Part shown: piece after piece, positions 15,927 through 23,891 of the stretch
Layout of the letters: each line of letters starts with the position of its first letter
How positions within the stretch are numbered: the first letter of the stretch is position 1
Source: Catenulispora pinistramenti
GTDB taxonomy: Bacteria > Actinomycetota > Actinomycetes > Streptomycetales > Catenulisporaceae
Assembly: GCF_018274385.1 (NCBI RefSeq)
Contig: NZ_JAAFYZ010000056.1
Span: 1-51,346, forward strand
Length of the DNA: 51,346 nt
Direction of reading: 5' to 3'
Made by a program: the position numbers and the translations under genes
The notes under the pieces: generated by a model
Seen by the model: the letters and a program-made list of their open reading frames with translations, nothing else
Told to the model about the DNA's origin: nothing
The model's database searches: none

Positions 15927-16837
15927 GCACGCCGACGATCACCGAAGCCGCCGGCATCACGCGGATCGAGACGCTCTACATACAGCTGCTCTACAGGTGC
16001 CAGTTCCGCTGTGCGCACTGCTTCCACGGCGACCGTCTTGCCTGGCGCGACGCCTACACCCTCGACCAGGCCATCACCTTGGTCGAACTGATGCAGCGCG
16101 ACTACGCAACCACCGGCGTCAACCTGCTCGGCGGTGAACCGTTCCTGTTCTACCAACTCGGCCCACTGCTCACTCACACGAAGCGAACCCTCGGGATGCA
16201 CACCGAGATCTGCACCAACGGCTACCGCGTAATCCAAAAGCTCGCCGAGGTCGCCACCGACCTCGATTTGCTTCGGGTGTCGTTGGAGGGCCTGGAACAG
16301 GCCAACGATGCCATCCGTCACCGAGGCAGCTTCCGCGAGGCCATCGCTGCCCTCGCCTACGCACGCAACCTCAAAATCGCGACGGGCGTGACCATGACCG
16401 TCACCGCGACCAACATCGCTGACGTGGTGCCACTCGCAAGGCTGCTAGAGACACTTGCGGTACGGGAACTGAAGCTGCACCACCTGCGCCCTGTCGGATA
16501 CGCCTCCCGCCATACCGAACTAGTGATCCCCGACCCGATCGCATACCAACGGATGCGGGAACAGATCGAGGATGCCAACCTTCGCATCAGCGTCCTCGTC
16601 GACGACGAGTTGGCGACCGATCGCGAGAGCGAGGAGCGAGCGGGCGCCGAATATGGCGCCACGGCCTCGCGGATCGAGTCCGACCCACGCGGCGCGCTGA
16701 CGATGTCCTGCAACGCGGTCGGCACCGACGCCCACGCCTTCTACTTCGACAAGCAGTCAGGTCGGATCGAGCATGAGGGTGGGGGTCGGAACGAGGTCCT
16801 GCTCGGCATACCTCCGGTGGTGTACGCCCATGCCTGA
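15923..16837 (+). CDS. Radical SAM protein
   Basis: A 304-residue radical SAM enzyme. The cluster motif CQFRCAHC has C26, C30, C33 in CxxxCxxC form; LLGGEPF (70-74) is the SAM-binding GGEP motif; EICTNG (95-100) and LLRVSLEG (116-123) are further barrel strands. A late cysteine in MSCNAVG (C263) may belong to a short twitch-like C-terminal region; a full SPASM seven-Cys set is not present. The fold suggests cofactor- or peptide-modifying enzymes such as PqqE/MoaA relatives; the CFH after the cluster motif also occurs in viperins, but overall likeness to viperin is not convincing. It overlaps CYTH2 by 4 nt and the kinase by 8 nt, so the three are translated together. Confidence 0.93.
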   Translation: MSTPTITEAAGITRIETLYIQLLYRCQFRCAHCFHGDRLAWRDAYTLDQAITLVELMQRDYATTGVNLLGGEPFLFYQLGPLLTHTKRTLGMHTEICTNGYRVIQKLAEVATDLDLLRVSLEGLEQANDAIRHRGSFREAIAALAYARNLKIATGVTMTVTATNIADVVPLARLLETLAVRELKLHHLRPVGYASRHTELVIPDPIAYQRMREQIEDANLRISVLVDDELATDRESEERAGAEYGATASRIESDPRGALTMSCNAVGTDAHAFYFDKQSGRIEHEGGGRNEVLLGIPPVVYAHA

Positions 16838-17396
16838 CACCGCCCTGCCACAAGTGTTCGTTGCTCTCGAAGGCCTGCGAGGCAGTGGAAAGTCCACCAT
16901 CGCCCCACTGCTGGCCAGAGCAATCGGCGCCGAACAGGTCGCAACGTTCCCGGCCGAGTACACCGAGGCGCGAGCCTTTCTCGATTGGCGGAGCCACGAC
17001 CACGATGCCCGTGCGCACCTGTTTGTCTCGGCGCTACTAGTCACCGCCGAGAGGGTCAGGGCGCTCATGGAGATCGGGAGTTCCGTCGTCATCGACAGCT
17101 TCACTCAGCGGACGGTCGCCACGCATCGAGCGTTCGGCGCCGCGATGGACTTGATCCTGCCGAAGGACCTCCCGTCCCCCGTCACGTTCCATCTCGAATG
17201 TTCTGCGGCCGAGCGGCAGGCACGCCTTCGCGACAGAGACAAGCTAACGACATGGTGGGACGAGTTGGCCGACGACTTGGCCGACCGAATCGAGCAGGAG
17301 TATGCGGCCTTTCCGGCACACCGGGTAGACACGACCGACCAGCGGCCGGAGCAGACAGTACAGGCGATCATGAAGATCCTGTGCGACAGCACATGA
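16830..17396 (+). CDS. P-loop nucleotide kinase-like protein (thymidylate kinase-like)
   Basis: A 188-residue protein. The Walker A motif is VALEGLRGSGKST (G15-x2-G-x-G-K21-S22), placed as in thymidylate kinases. VVIDSFTQR occupies the place of the DR(Y/F) motif, with Asp but without the adjacent Arg, and RLRDRDKL suggests a LID-type arginine cluster. The phosphate acceptor may be a nucleotide or another small molecule. The ATG at 16830 lies inside the radical SAM stop region (8-nt overlap). It ends just before a strong bidirectional terminator that closes the cassette. Confidence 0.88.
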   Translation: MPDTALPQVFVALEGLRGSGKSTIAPLLARAIGAEQVATFPAEYTEARAFLDWRSHDHDARAHLFVSALLVTAERVRALMEIGSSVVIDSFTQRTVATHRAFGAAMDLILPKDLPSPVTFHLECSAAERQARLRDRDKLTTWWDELADDLADRIEQEYAAFPAHRVDTTDQRPEQTVQAIMKILCDST

Positions 17397-17421
17397 GCTG
17401 TGTGGACCGACGACAAGATAA

Positions 17422-17455
17422 GCCCCGGCTCGACGTCTGATCGTCGAGCCGGGGC
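17422..17455. terminator. Bidirectional terminator between cargo cassette and lysis module
   Basis: GCCCCGGCTCGAC (17422-17434) pairs perfectly with GTCGAGCCGGGGC (17443-17455) across an 8-nt loop. It separates the plus-strand kinase from the convergent minus-strand late operon and could stop both. Confidence 0.8.
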
Positions 17456-17467
17456 GGTCTGCGGGAG

Positions 17468-17683
17468 TTACCCGCCGGTCGGCGGGCTTGCCGCGGGCTT
17501 GGGCGGGGTCGCCGGTGTGGTCGGCCAGATCTGGCGGACGACGGCCTCGGCGGCGCCGATGCCGAGGGCTGCGAGGGTTTTCCATCCGAGGTTCGCGGTG
17601 CCGGTGGTGATGAGCTGTGCGGCGAAGGCGACGGCGAAGAGTCGGGCGACGCGGATGGCTTGGGCCTTGAGGTGGTCGGTCAT
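17468..17683 (-). CDS. Small membrane protein, lysis module
   Basis: A 71-residue protein with one likely membrane helix (VARLFAVAFAAQLITTG, about 12-29) and a second weakly hydrophobic stretch (LAALGIGAAEAVV), ending in a Pro-rich tail. It is the last gene of the late operon, directly after the endolysin; small proteins of this kind beside actinophage lysins are often annotated as holins or holin-like. Function is inferred from position only. Confidence 0.7.
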   Translation of the reverse strand: MTDHLKAQAIRVARLFAVAFAAQLITTGTANLGWKTLAALGIGAAEAVVRQIWPTTPATPPKPAASPPTGG

Positions 17684-17710
17684 GGTGGTCGTCTCCTGTC
17701 GGTGGTCGGG

Positions 17711-18577
17711 TCAGGCGGCGAGCTTGGTGCCGATGGCGTGGGTGATGTCGCTGGCGAGCACGCCGACGTCGATACCGCCGGTGCGCATGCCGTTGATGGT
17801 GTTGATCAGGGCGTCGAGCTTGCCGTTGACGCCGTCAAGCTCGGCCTTGATGGTGTTGGTCTGGTCGCGGGCCTGCTCGGCGGCGGTCTCGGCGTTGACG
17901 AGGCGCTGGCGCATGTCGATCGGGTCGAGGTGGGCGTTCTTGAAGGCCCAGATGTCGTAGGGCGTCACGGTGTCATCTCCTGTCGGGGTGGTGGCGGTGC
18001 CGTTGATGAGGGCGGCAAGCTGCGCAGTGGTGCCGCGGTAGGCGTTGAAGTCGATCGACTGACCGGCGTATGGCTGCTTGTCCGTGTACTGCCAGACGTC
18101 GGGGCTCTTGCCGCCGTAGCCGTTCCAGTTCGGATCGGTGTCGCTGTAGCCCCCGGGGTAGCCCGAGGCAATAAGGGCGACGTCGAGGGATGCGAGGTCG
18201 CCGCCGGTCTGGGACCAGTACCAGCGCGGGTAGTACACGCCCCACACGCGCCCGCCGAGCTGGCGCATGCGGGCGATGAACGCCGCGCAGTCGGCGACGC
18301 TCGGCTTGCTGGCGCCCTCGGGTTCGACGTCGAGCATGACCGGGGTCGCCCCGACGATCGCGTGGCAGTAGTCGGCCTGGCCGGCGCCGTCGCCCGCCTT
18401 GAGGAAGTGGTAGGCGCTGAACACCGATCCGACCGCGGCGGCCTGCGCCTTGAAGCCGGCGTAGCTCGCGTCGGTGTAGTAGGTGCCCTCGGACGCCTTC
18501 GCGATCAGCGCGACGGTGCCGGGCTGGATCCGTAGACCGGCCTGGAAGTTGGACACGTCGGGAAAGAAGATCGTCAC
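17711..18577 (-). CDS. Endolysin, GH25/DUF1906-type glycoside hydrolase with C-terminal coiled coil
   Basis: A 288-residue phage lysin. The catalytic domain (residues 1-195) starts with FPDVSNFQ, contains IAKASEGTYYTD, the acidic pair in VMLDVEPEG and the late strand SPDVWQYTDKQP, all typical of GH25-like lysozymes that cut the glycan between MurNAc and GlcNAc. The C-terminal 80 residues form a heptad-like coiled coil (QRLVNAETAAEQARDQTNTI) and a hydrophobic tail, perhaps for cell-wall or subunit contacts. GTG 18577 overlaps the stop of the DUF1003 gene (GTGA), so translation is coupled. Confidence 0.88.
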   Translation of the reverse strand: MTIFFPDVSNFQAGLRIQPGTVALIAKASEGTYYTDASYAGFKAQAAAVGSVFSAYHFLKAGDGAGQADYCHAIVGATPVMLDVEPEGASKPSVADCAAFIARMRQLGGRVWGVYYPRWYWSQTGGDLASLDVALIASGYPGGYSDTDPNWNGYGGKSPDVWQYTDKQPYAGQSIDFNAYRGTTAQLAALINGTATTPTGDDTVTPYDIWAFKNAHLDPIDMRQRLVNAETAAEQARDQTNTIKAELDGVNGKLDALINTINGMRTGGIDVGVLASDITHAIGTKLAA

Positions 18578-18933
18578 GGTGTCGCTCCCTTGGTCTGTGC
18601 GGCGATCTGGTCGACGACGGTGGCGATGTGGGTGAGTGCGGCGTGGTCGGCGTCGGCTTTGGCCTCGTGCCGGATGGCGGCGCGGTTCTGGGATGCGCCG
18701 AGCAGCGGCAGGGCCCACAGTTGGACGAGGTTGCCGAGGAACAGCAGGAACGCGAAGGGGTAGGGATCCCGCTTGAACAGCGGCAGGCCGGCGGTGGCCG
18801 CGGCGATCCACACGGTTTGCCAGGCGACCAGGATCCAGAACGTTCGCATGGAGCCGAACGCGGCGGTCACTTTGTCGGCGAGGCGGTCGTTGACCGTGTC
18901 GTCGGGGTGCGGGACGGCGGGATGGCTTCTCAT
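18574..18933 (-). CDS. DUF1003-like membrane protein, candidate holin
   Basis: A 119-residue protein with two predicted membrane helices (FWILVAWQTVWIAAATAG and YPFAFLLFLGNLVQLWALPL) and the DUF1003 pattern: a preceding DKVTAAFGSMRTFW and following LLGASQNRAA. The ATG overlaps the stop of the HNH gene and its stop overlaps the endolysin start. The position directly before the endolysin suggests a holin or accessory lysis role; DUF1003 proteins have no settled function. Confidence 0.8.
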   Translation of the reverse strand: MRSHPAVPHPDDTVNDRLADKVTAAFGSMRTFWILVAWQTVWIAAATAGLPLFKRDPYPFAFLLFLGNLVQLWALPLLGASQNRAAIRHEAKADADHAALTHIATVVDQIAAQTKGATP

Positions 18934-19373
18934 TCGATCAGCCCCCGTATGTAGTGCTCGGCTTCGTAGTCGGCGGCCGATGCGGTGTGGACGCCGCCGT
19001 GGCCGCGGTGGTGGGCGGTGCACAGCCACATGAGGTTCTGTGCGGATTCGATCCAGGCGCCGACCTGGCCGATATCGGAGACGCCGGGGTAGTCGCGTTC
19101 CAGCAGTTCGAGATCGACCTCGTTGGCGAGGGCAAACTCGACATGGGAGTGGTGGAGCTCCAGCGTTCCGCCGCACATCGAGTCGTCACCGACGCGGACA
19201 GCGAAGGCACAGCGCGCGGTCTTGCGGGTACGTCGGCGGTACGCCTCGAAGTCGACGTAGTGCGGGTCGGACTCGCGTGGGGCGTGGTCGGGGTAGTGGA
19301 CGGTGTAGTGGTGGGTCACGGCCTGGTCGTGCGCGGGCGTGAGGGTGCCTTTGCGGCCGTGGGGTGTGGTCAT
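18930..19373 (-). CDS. HNH-like endonuclease inside the lysis module
   Basis: A 147-residue protein. The HNH-type core reads CGGTLELHHSHVEFA, with WLCTAHHRGHGGVHT as the third element and Cys residues (ARCAFAV, SMCGG) that could hold zinc. It is unlike the HNH beside the terminase and is flanked on both sides by 4-nt ATGA overlaps with lysis genes. A free-standing HNH at this place is unusual and may be a mobile homing-type endonuclease. Confidence 0.8.
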   Translation of the reverse strand: MTTPHGRKGTLTPAHDQAVTHHYTVHYPDHAPRESDPHYVDFEAYRRRTRKTARCAFAVRVGDDSMCGGTLELHHSHVEFALANEVDLELLERDYPGVSDIGQVGAWIESAQNLMWLCTAHHRGHGGVHTASAADYEAEHYIRGLIE

Positions 19374-19600
19374 CAGAAGCGGCCTCCGGTGAGCAGGTGA
19401 GCGGTGAGCCAGGCCAGGCCGGCGAGCAGGGCGAAGCGGCGAAGCCTGGTGAGGGCGCGGGGGTGCGGGTCGTCGCCGATGGCGAACCACTTCCAGATGT
19501 GGCCGCTGAGCGTGGCTGGCGTGCCGCCGCGGGCGAGGGCGGCGCCTTCCTCGATGGCGAACCACAAGATCCAGCCGATCCAACCGAGCGTCCAGGTCAT
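19373..19600 (-). CDS. Small two-helix membrane protein, holin-like
   Basis: A 75-residue protein with a hydrophobic N-terminus (MTWTLGWIGWILWFAIEEG) and a C-terminal helix (ALLAGLAWLTAHLL), separated by a polar loop. Start and stop overlap the flanking genes by four bases. Its position and topology fit a holin or antiholin; DUF1003 at 18574 is a competitor for that role. Confidence 0.75.
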   Translation of the reverse strand: MTWTLGWIGWILWFAIEEGAALARGGTPATLSGHIWKWFAIGDDPHPRALTRLRRFALLAGLAWLTAHLLTGGRF

Positions 19601-19878
19601 TTCGGGTCACCGCCGCTCGACCTCGATAGGGCGTCGACCTGGTTGTGGAGCGCGGCGAGGTCTGCGGTGTGCTGGCCGAGGGCGGCGCGGATGGCGGTGA
19701 CGTCGTCGCGCAGGCTCGATCCGCCGTTGGGTTCGAGTTGCTGTGAACGCTGTTCGACGACGCCGACGGCGTGTTCGAGGCGGGCGAACCAGCGGTGGAT
19801 CCAGCGGCCGAGGATGCCGAGAAAGACGAAGACCGCCGAGATGCTCGCGGCGGTCGATGCGTAGGTCTGTATTGACAT
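19597..19878 (-). CDS. DUF2746/DUF1515-like membrane-anchored coiled-coil protein
   Basis: A 93-residue protein with one N-terminal helix (ISAVFVFLGILGRWIHRWF) and a long charged helical tail (LRDDVTAIRAALGQHTADLA). Actinophages often carry such a protein next to the lysis genes. It may assist holin function. The stop overlaps the next gene (ATGA). Confidence 0.72.
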   Translation of the reverse strand: MSIQTYASTAASISAVFVFLGILGRWIHRWFARLEHAVGVVEQRSQQLEPNGGSSLRDDVTAIRAALGQHTADLAALHNQVDALSRSSGGDPK

Positions 19879-19894
19879 GTGCTTGCCTTCGAGG

Positions 19895-20422
19895 TCAGGT
19901 GTGTTCCCACATGACGGTCATGCGGGGTTGTCCGTCGACGGCGCCGGTGGGGATGGTGGTGCCGGAGAATTGGTAGACCGCGATCTCGACGTAGTCGCCG
20001 GCGTTGAGGAACACATCCGCGGAGGTCGACAGGGCGGTGTCGACGCCGTTGACGGGCGCGATCTGAAGCTTCGCGAGGATCTGTGCGCCGCCGTTGACTT
20101 GGATGCGGATGCTGCGGAAGCCGTTGGCGTTCGAGGTGAAGTCGCACTGTCCGCAGACGTGATACACGCCCGGTAGCGGGGCTACGTACTGCGAGGTGAT
20201 GCTCGCGTTGTGGGCGCCGTAGGGGTCTACGTCGACGGTGTCGTAGGTGACCGGGGTCCACTGCTGATTGTTGATGTTCTGGGCGGCAGTCTGGCGGGCG
20301 ATCAGTGCCGGGGTGTTGATGCCGAAGTTGACCGCGTCGCGCACGTTGGCGTTGAGCATGGCGGCGGTGACGACTTCGCCGTCGGTCCAGGTGCGTTGCG
20401 TGGGGATGCCGAGGTTGGTCAT
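19895..20422 (-). CDS. Tail/receptor-binding-type protein, C1q/TNF-like jelly roll (copy B)
   Basis: A 175-residue protein. It opens with TNLGIPTQRTWTDGEVVTAA and ends with a beta-rich domain (APLPGVYHVCGQCDF, FRSIRIQVNGGAQILAKLQI, PRMTVMWEHT), a pattern seen in C1q/TNF-like domains of actinophage tail fibres. It is paralogous to the next gene: both share QRTWT, LNANVRDA/LNAQVRDA, FRSIRIQVN and a terminal MxWxHx. Its likely role is binding to the host surface. Confidence 0.75.
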   Translation of the reverse strand: MTNLGIPTQRTWTDGEVVTAAMLNANVRDAVNFGINTPALIARQTAAQNINNQQWTPVTYDTVDVDPYGAHNASITSQYVAPLPGVYHVCGQCDFTSNANGFRSIRIQVNGGAQILAKLQIAPVNGVDTALSTSADVFLNAGDYVEIAVYQFSGTTIPTGAVDGQPRMTVMWEHT

Positions 20423-20474
20423 GGCGAATCGCCCCCGTGGAAGGTGGAAGTAGCGGTTAGGGGTGGGGAGCGGT

Positions 20475-21041
20475 TCAGCGGTGTCGCCAGATCATTGAGA
20501 CGCGGCCGTAGCCGTTGATGTCGTCGTTGATCAGGCTGGTTGCGGTGTTGTCGCCGTTGAAGACCCCGACCTCGGCGATGTCGCCGTAGTCCAGATACAC
20601 GTCGGTGCTGGTGTTGAGGCAGGTGTTGAAGCTCGGCAGCGCCGGGACCTGGAGTTTGGCGCAGACAGTTTCGTTGCTGTTGATCTGGACGCGGATGGAG
20701 CGGAACGGTCCGGCGAAGTTGGAGTTGGTCGGGGCGATCTGGACTTGCCCGGTGATCCGGTAGACCCCTGCGATCGGGGCGATGTACTTGGACCGATACG
20801 GGTTGTTGGTGGCGTCGTATGGGGCGATGCCGCCGTATGTGTCGAGCAGCTTTCCGGACAGGATGTCGAGCGGGGTCCAGTGGCCGCTTGGCAGGGTGTT
20901 GCCGCCTTGATGGTTGGCGATCATCACTGGTGGGCTCAGGCCGAAGGTGATGGCGTCGCGGACTTGGGCGTTGAGTTCGAAGTCGTGGACGGTTTCGCCG
21001 ACGGTCCAGGTCCGCTGTGCGGGGACAGGCAGGTTGGCCAC
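20475..21041 (-). CDS. Tail/receptor-binding-type protein, C1q/TNF-like jelly roll (copy A)
   Basis: A 188-residue paralogue of the downstream protein, with AQRTWTVGETVHDFELNAQV at the N-terminus and beta strands IAPIAGVYRITGQVQIA, FRSIRVQINSNETVCAKLQV and VSMIWRHR. The sequences differ clearly, so the duplication is not recent. Together they form the distal tail decoration after the large minor tail protein. Confidence 0.75.
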   Translation of the reverse strand: MANLPVPAQRTWTVGETVHDFELNAQVRDAITFGLSPPVMIANHQGGNTLPSGHWTPLDILSGKLLDTYGGIAPYDATNNPYRSKYIAPIAGVYRITGQVQIAPTNSNFAGPFRSIRVQINSNETVCAKLQVPALPSFNTCLNTSTDVYLDYGDIAEVGVFNGDNTATSLINDDINGYGRVSMIWRHR

Positions 21042-21053
21042 GATCGCCGCCTT

Positions 21054-23861
21054 TCAGTAGCCGAGGGTCGTGGTCTTGCCGAGAACCGCCATCGCATCGA
21101 AGCTCGTCGGGTCGGTCACGCCGGCCGGCAGCAGATCGCAGACGGTGAACGGTCCGGTCGCCGCGGCGGTGGAGGACAGTTGCACCGAGCCGACGCCGTT
21201 GCCGTCCAGGCCGGTGACGGTGACCGGGTAGGACGTGCCGGCCGTGGTCAGGAAGGCGATGCGCTGCCCGATCGACAGGTTCGCGTGCACCGGGTTGCCA
21301 GCCGGATCGGTGAGCAGCCCGCCGAACGGGTACCAGGCGGTTCCGTTGATCAGGTTGCCGGCGTAGGTGAAGTGCATCGCGGCATCGGTCCAGGCGGTCC
21401 AGCCGTCGGCGGGCGACACCTGGACGTCGACGGTGGCGTTGGCGCCGTCGTCGGCGTTCCAGTTGATCGCTTCCACGAACCCGTCGAAGGTGATCATGGG
21501 TGCGCCTGGTGGTCGGCGGTTGACGCGGATCCGGGTTCCGAGCTCCAGCGCCAGGCACACCGGCCACAGCGTGGGGTTGGTGCCCGGATTCAGCGTCAGG
21601 GCACTGATTCGCATGCGGGCCTTGGCGTACCGGCCGAGCAGGTAGTGAGCGGCGTCTTGCACTTCAAGCGGGTTGGATGCCTGCGTGGTGCGGGTGACGG
21701 TGCGGATGCCGTAGGCGGCCTGCGATGCGGCGTCGAACGCGCGGAACACGGTGCCGCTGCTGTTCTGCGTGATCTGGATGTCGTTGCCGATGTGGGTCGG
21801 GTCGAAGTCGAACGCGACCGTATCGTAGGGCAGCTCCCCCGCAGCAGTGTTCTCGCCGAACACGAACGTCGGCGCCTGTGCCTTGGCGCGGCGTGAACGG
21901 TCCTGGAAGCGGACGACGCCGCCGACGTCGACGAAGTGCTGCCCGTTCTCGGTGGTCACGACCTGCGACAGGGCCGTAAGCGCGTCTTGACCGGCGATGT
22001 CGGTAGCCGCGGGAAGGTTCGTCGTCTGGCCGGGGTCGATCAGCGACGGTCCCTGGTAGCCGGCAAGGCCGAGGATGCGGGCGTAGCGCTGCCCGGTCGA
22101 GTCGCCCGTGCCGGCGGTGCGCCAGATCTGATAGATCTGCTGCATCTGCGCCGGGGACAGTTGGAACGGCCATTGGCACGCCCACGAGATGTCACCGGCG
22201 AAGGGCACGAACTCGTTGTTCACGCCCGAGATGGCGTCCGCGGCGATGGTGTCGGCGCTGAAGAAGTCCGGCGGATTCCACGGCTTCGCGAAGGTCCCTG
22301 AGGACACGACGCCGTCGACGCACGCGCGCCAGCCCAGACCGGCCGGATCAGTGGAGATGAACGCCAGGTGCCAGTTCCCAACCGACACCGCGCCGAGGTT
22401 GACCGTGGCGCCGCCGCCGTTGTGGTCGGCGAACTCCATATAGAACGAGCCTTGATAGACCTCCATCGTTGCCGTCGAGGTCGGCGACGACGGCGAGTCC
22501 GCGCACCACACGTCTTGCCCGCCGGTGGTGTTGGTCTGCCGGAAGGCGACCATGCGCGTGAACCCGCCGGTCCGCGGCGGCCCATACAGACCGTCCGGTC
22601 CGGGCGGCAGGATGAGACACGGCTCGGGCAGATAGTTCTGTGTGCCGGCGTTCGCACCGGGGTTGAAGTTCACGACGGTCGTGCCGGGTGCGGCGGCGTA
22701 TCCGCCGCCGGGGCTAGCCGAGGTCTGGGCGACGCCGGCGGTCACCCCGCCGGTCGGTGCCACCACTGCCGGACCGCGTTGCCCGGTGGCGTCGGTGAAC
22801 TGTGTGGATCCGGCCTGCTCGCCGAGCCGGTAGCAGAAGCTCAACCCCGCGCCGGACGCCGAGCGTGGCGCCTGGATCGCGGCGGTCATCAGGTCTGTGA
22901 ATTGGACCTGAGACAGCAGCGCGAAGGTGTCGACCGCGGTCGGGGTGACGGTGCCGAAGGCCCCGGAGTCGTTCCAGGCCTGCGGGTAGCGCTCGACCAT
23001 GCCCGCATACAACGGGAACCAGGTGCCGGGCACGGTGAACGCCGAAGCGGTGGTGTTCTGCTCGAACTGCGCGCCGTCGACCTGGAACGACCACGACGCG
23101 GTCGGCGCAACGGTCATGGTCAGGGCGAACACCGCGGCGACAGCGCCGACCGGCACCACGTCGGGCACGCCCGCGAACGTCCACCCGCCGGTGGCCGAGC
23201 CGATGAGCGCCATCGGGGCGACGGTGGTCGTCGACAGCGTGCGTCCGTTGGTGTCCAGCCAGGCCAGGGAGGGGGCGACGGTCGGGTTCGCGCCGGCGGT
23301 CGCCGAGCGGATCCGGGCGGAGAACGCATAGGGCAGACCGACCGCGCCGGCGCGGACCGGCAAAGGGCCGAAGCTGACCAGCGCGGACCCGACCGCGGCT
23401 GAGGCCGTGGTGACCTGCCAAACCTGCGTGCCGGACCAGGCCGAGGCCGAGGCGGTCACGACCGGTGTGCCGTAGGCCCCGGTCACGAAGTAAGGCGCTC
23501 CCGAGGTGCCGGGCGCGAGGGGCGTGCCCTCGCCGCCGGTGGCCTGGTCCGCCGACAGCAGGTTGACCGTGGCCGGCCACTGCGCACGAACGCGCCAGGG
23601 CCGGTAGGGCACGAGGTTCGGGGCGAACATCGAGGCGGTGTTCGACGGGTCGAGGGCGCCGTCGCGGTCATCCCACACCCCCGACCAGGTTCCGGGCTGG
23701 ACCTCGTCGAGCTCGAATTGCCGGCCGCGGGCGGTACCCCACTGCTGAATGAGCCGGCCGGTCAGGTCAGCGAAACAGCCGGCGACGCCGAGGCCGTAGT
23801 TGCTGTTCCCGGTGGGGTTGAGCTCGCCGACCAGGACTGGCCAATTCGGGTTCTGCGACAT
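21054..23861 (-). CDS. Large minor tail protein (935 residues) with laminin-G/concanavalin-like domain
   Basis: A 935-residue protein following the tape measure gene. The first 60 residues (VLVGELNPTGNSNYGLGVAG, DGALDPSNTASMFAPNLVPY) match actinophage minor tail proteins that form the distal tail and baseplate. The middle (about 440-600) has a carbohydrate-binding-like LamG domain: TMEVYQGSFYMEFADH, VSVGNWHLAFISTDP, CVDGVVSSGTF. The C-terminal part (630-850) holds VVRFQDRSRRAKAQAPTF and a beta-rich hub similar to upper baseplate proteins. Likely the distal tail or central baseplate protein. Confidence 0.85.
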   Translation of the reverse strand: MSQNPNWPVLVGELNPTGNSNYGLGVAGCFADLTGRLIQQWGTARGRQFELDEVQPGTWSGVWDDRDGALDPSNTASMFAPNLVPYRPWRVRAQWPATVNLLSADQATGGEGTPLAPGTSGAPYFVTGAYGTPVVTASASAWSGTQVWQVTTASAAVGSALVSFGPLPVRAGAVGLPYAFSARIRSATAGANPTVAPSLAWLDTNGRTLSTTTVAPMALIGSATGGWTFAGVPDVVPVGAVAAVFALTMTVAPTASWSFQVDGAQFEQNTTASAFTVPGTWFPLYAGMVERYPQAWNDSGAFGTVTPTAVDTFALLSQVQFTDLMTAAIQAPRSASGAGLSFCYRLGEQAGSTQFTDATGQRGPAVVAPTGGVTAGVAQTSASPGGGYAAAPGTTVVNFNPGANAGTQNYLPEPCLILPPGPDGLYGPPRTGGFTRMVAFRQTNTTGGQDVWCADSPSSPTSTATMEVYQGSFYMEFADHNGGGATVNLGAVSVGNWHLAFISTDPAGLGWRACVDGVVSSGTFAKPWNPPDFFSADTIAADAISGVNNEFVPFAGDISWACQWPFQLSPAQMQQIYQIWRTAGTGDSTGQRYARILGLAGYQGPSLIDPGQTTNLPAATDIAGQDALTALSQVVTTENGQHFVDVGGVVRFQDRSRRAKAQAPTFVFGENTAAGELPYDTVAFDFDPTHIGNDIQITQNSSGTVFRAFDAASQAAYGIRTVTRTTQASNPLEVQDAAHYLLGRYAKARMRISALTLNPGTNPTLWPVCLALELGTRIRVNRRPPGAPMITFDGFVEAINWNADDGANATVDVQVSPADGWTAWTDAAMHFTYAGNLINGTAWYPFGGLLTDPAGNPVHANLSIGQRIAFLTTAGTSYPVTVTGLDGNGVGSVQLSSTAAATGPFTVCDLLPAGVTDPTSFDAMAVLGKTTTLGY

Positions 23862-23891
23862 GCCGCATCGCCGCCTTCCGTGGTGGGCGGA

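Noticed and set aside
15923..16837. Calling the radical SAM protein a prokaryotic viperin
   Set aside because: The CxxxCxxC-FH pattern and a kinase neighbour are suggestive, but the rest of the sequence does not show convincing viperin motifs by eye; only a profile search could decide.
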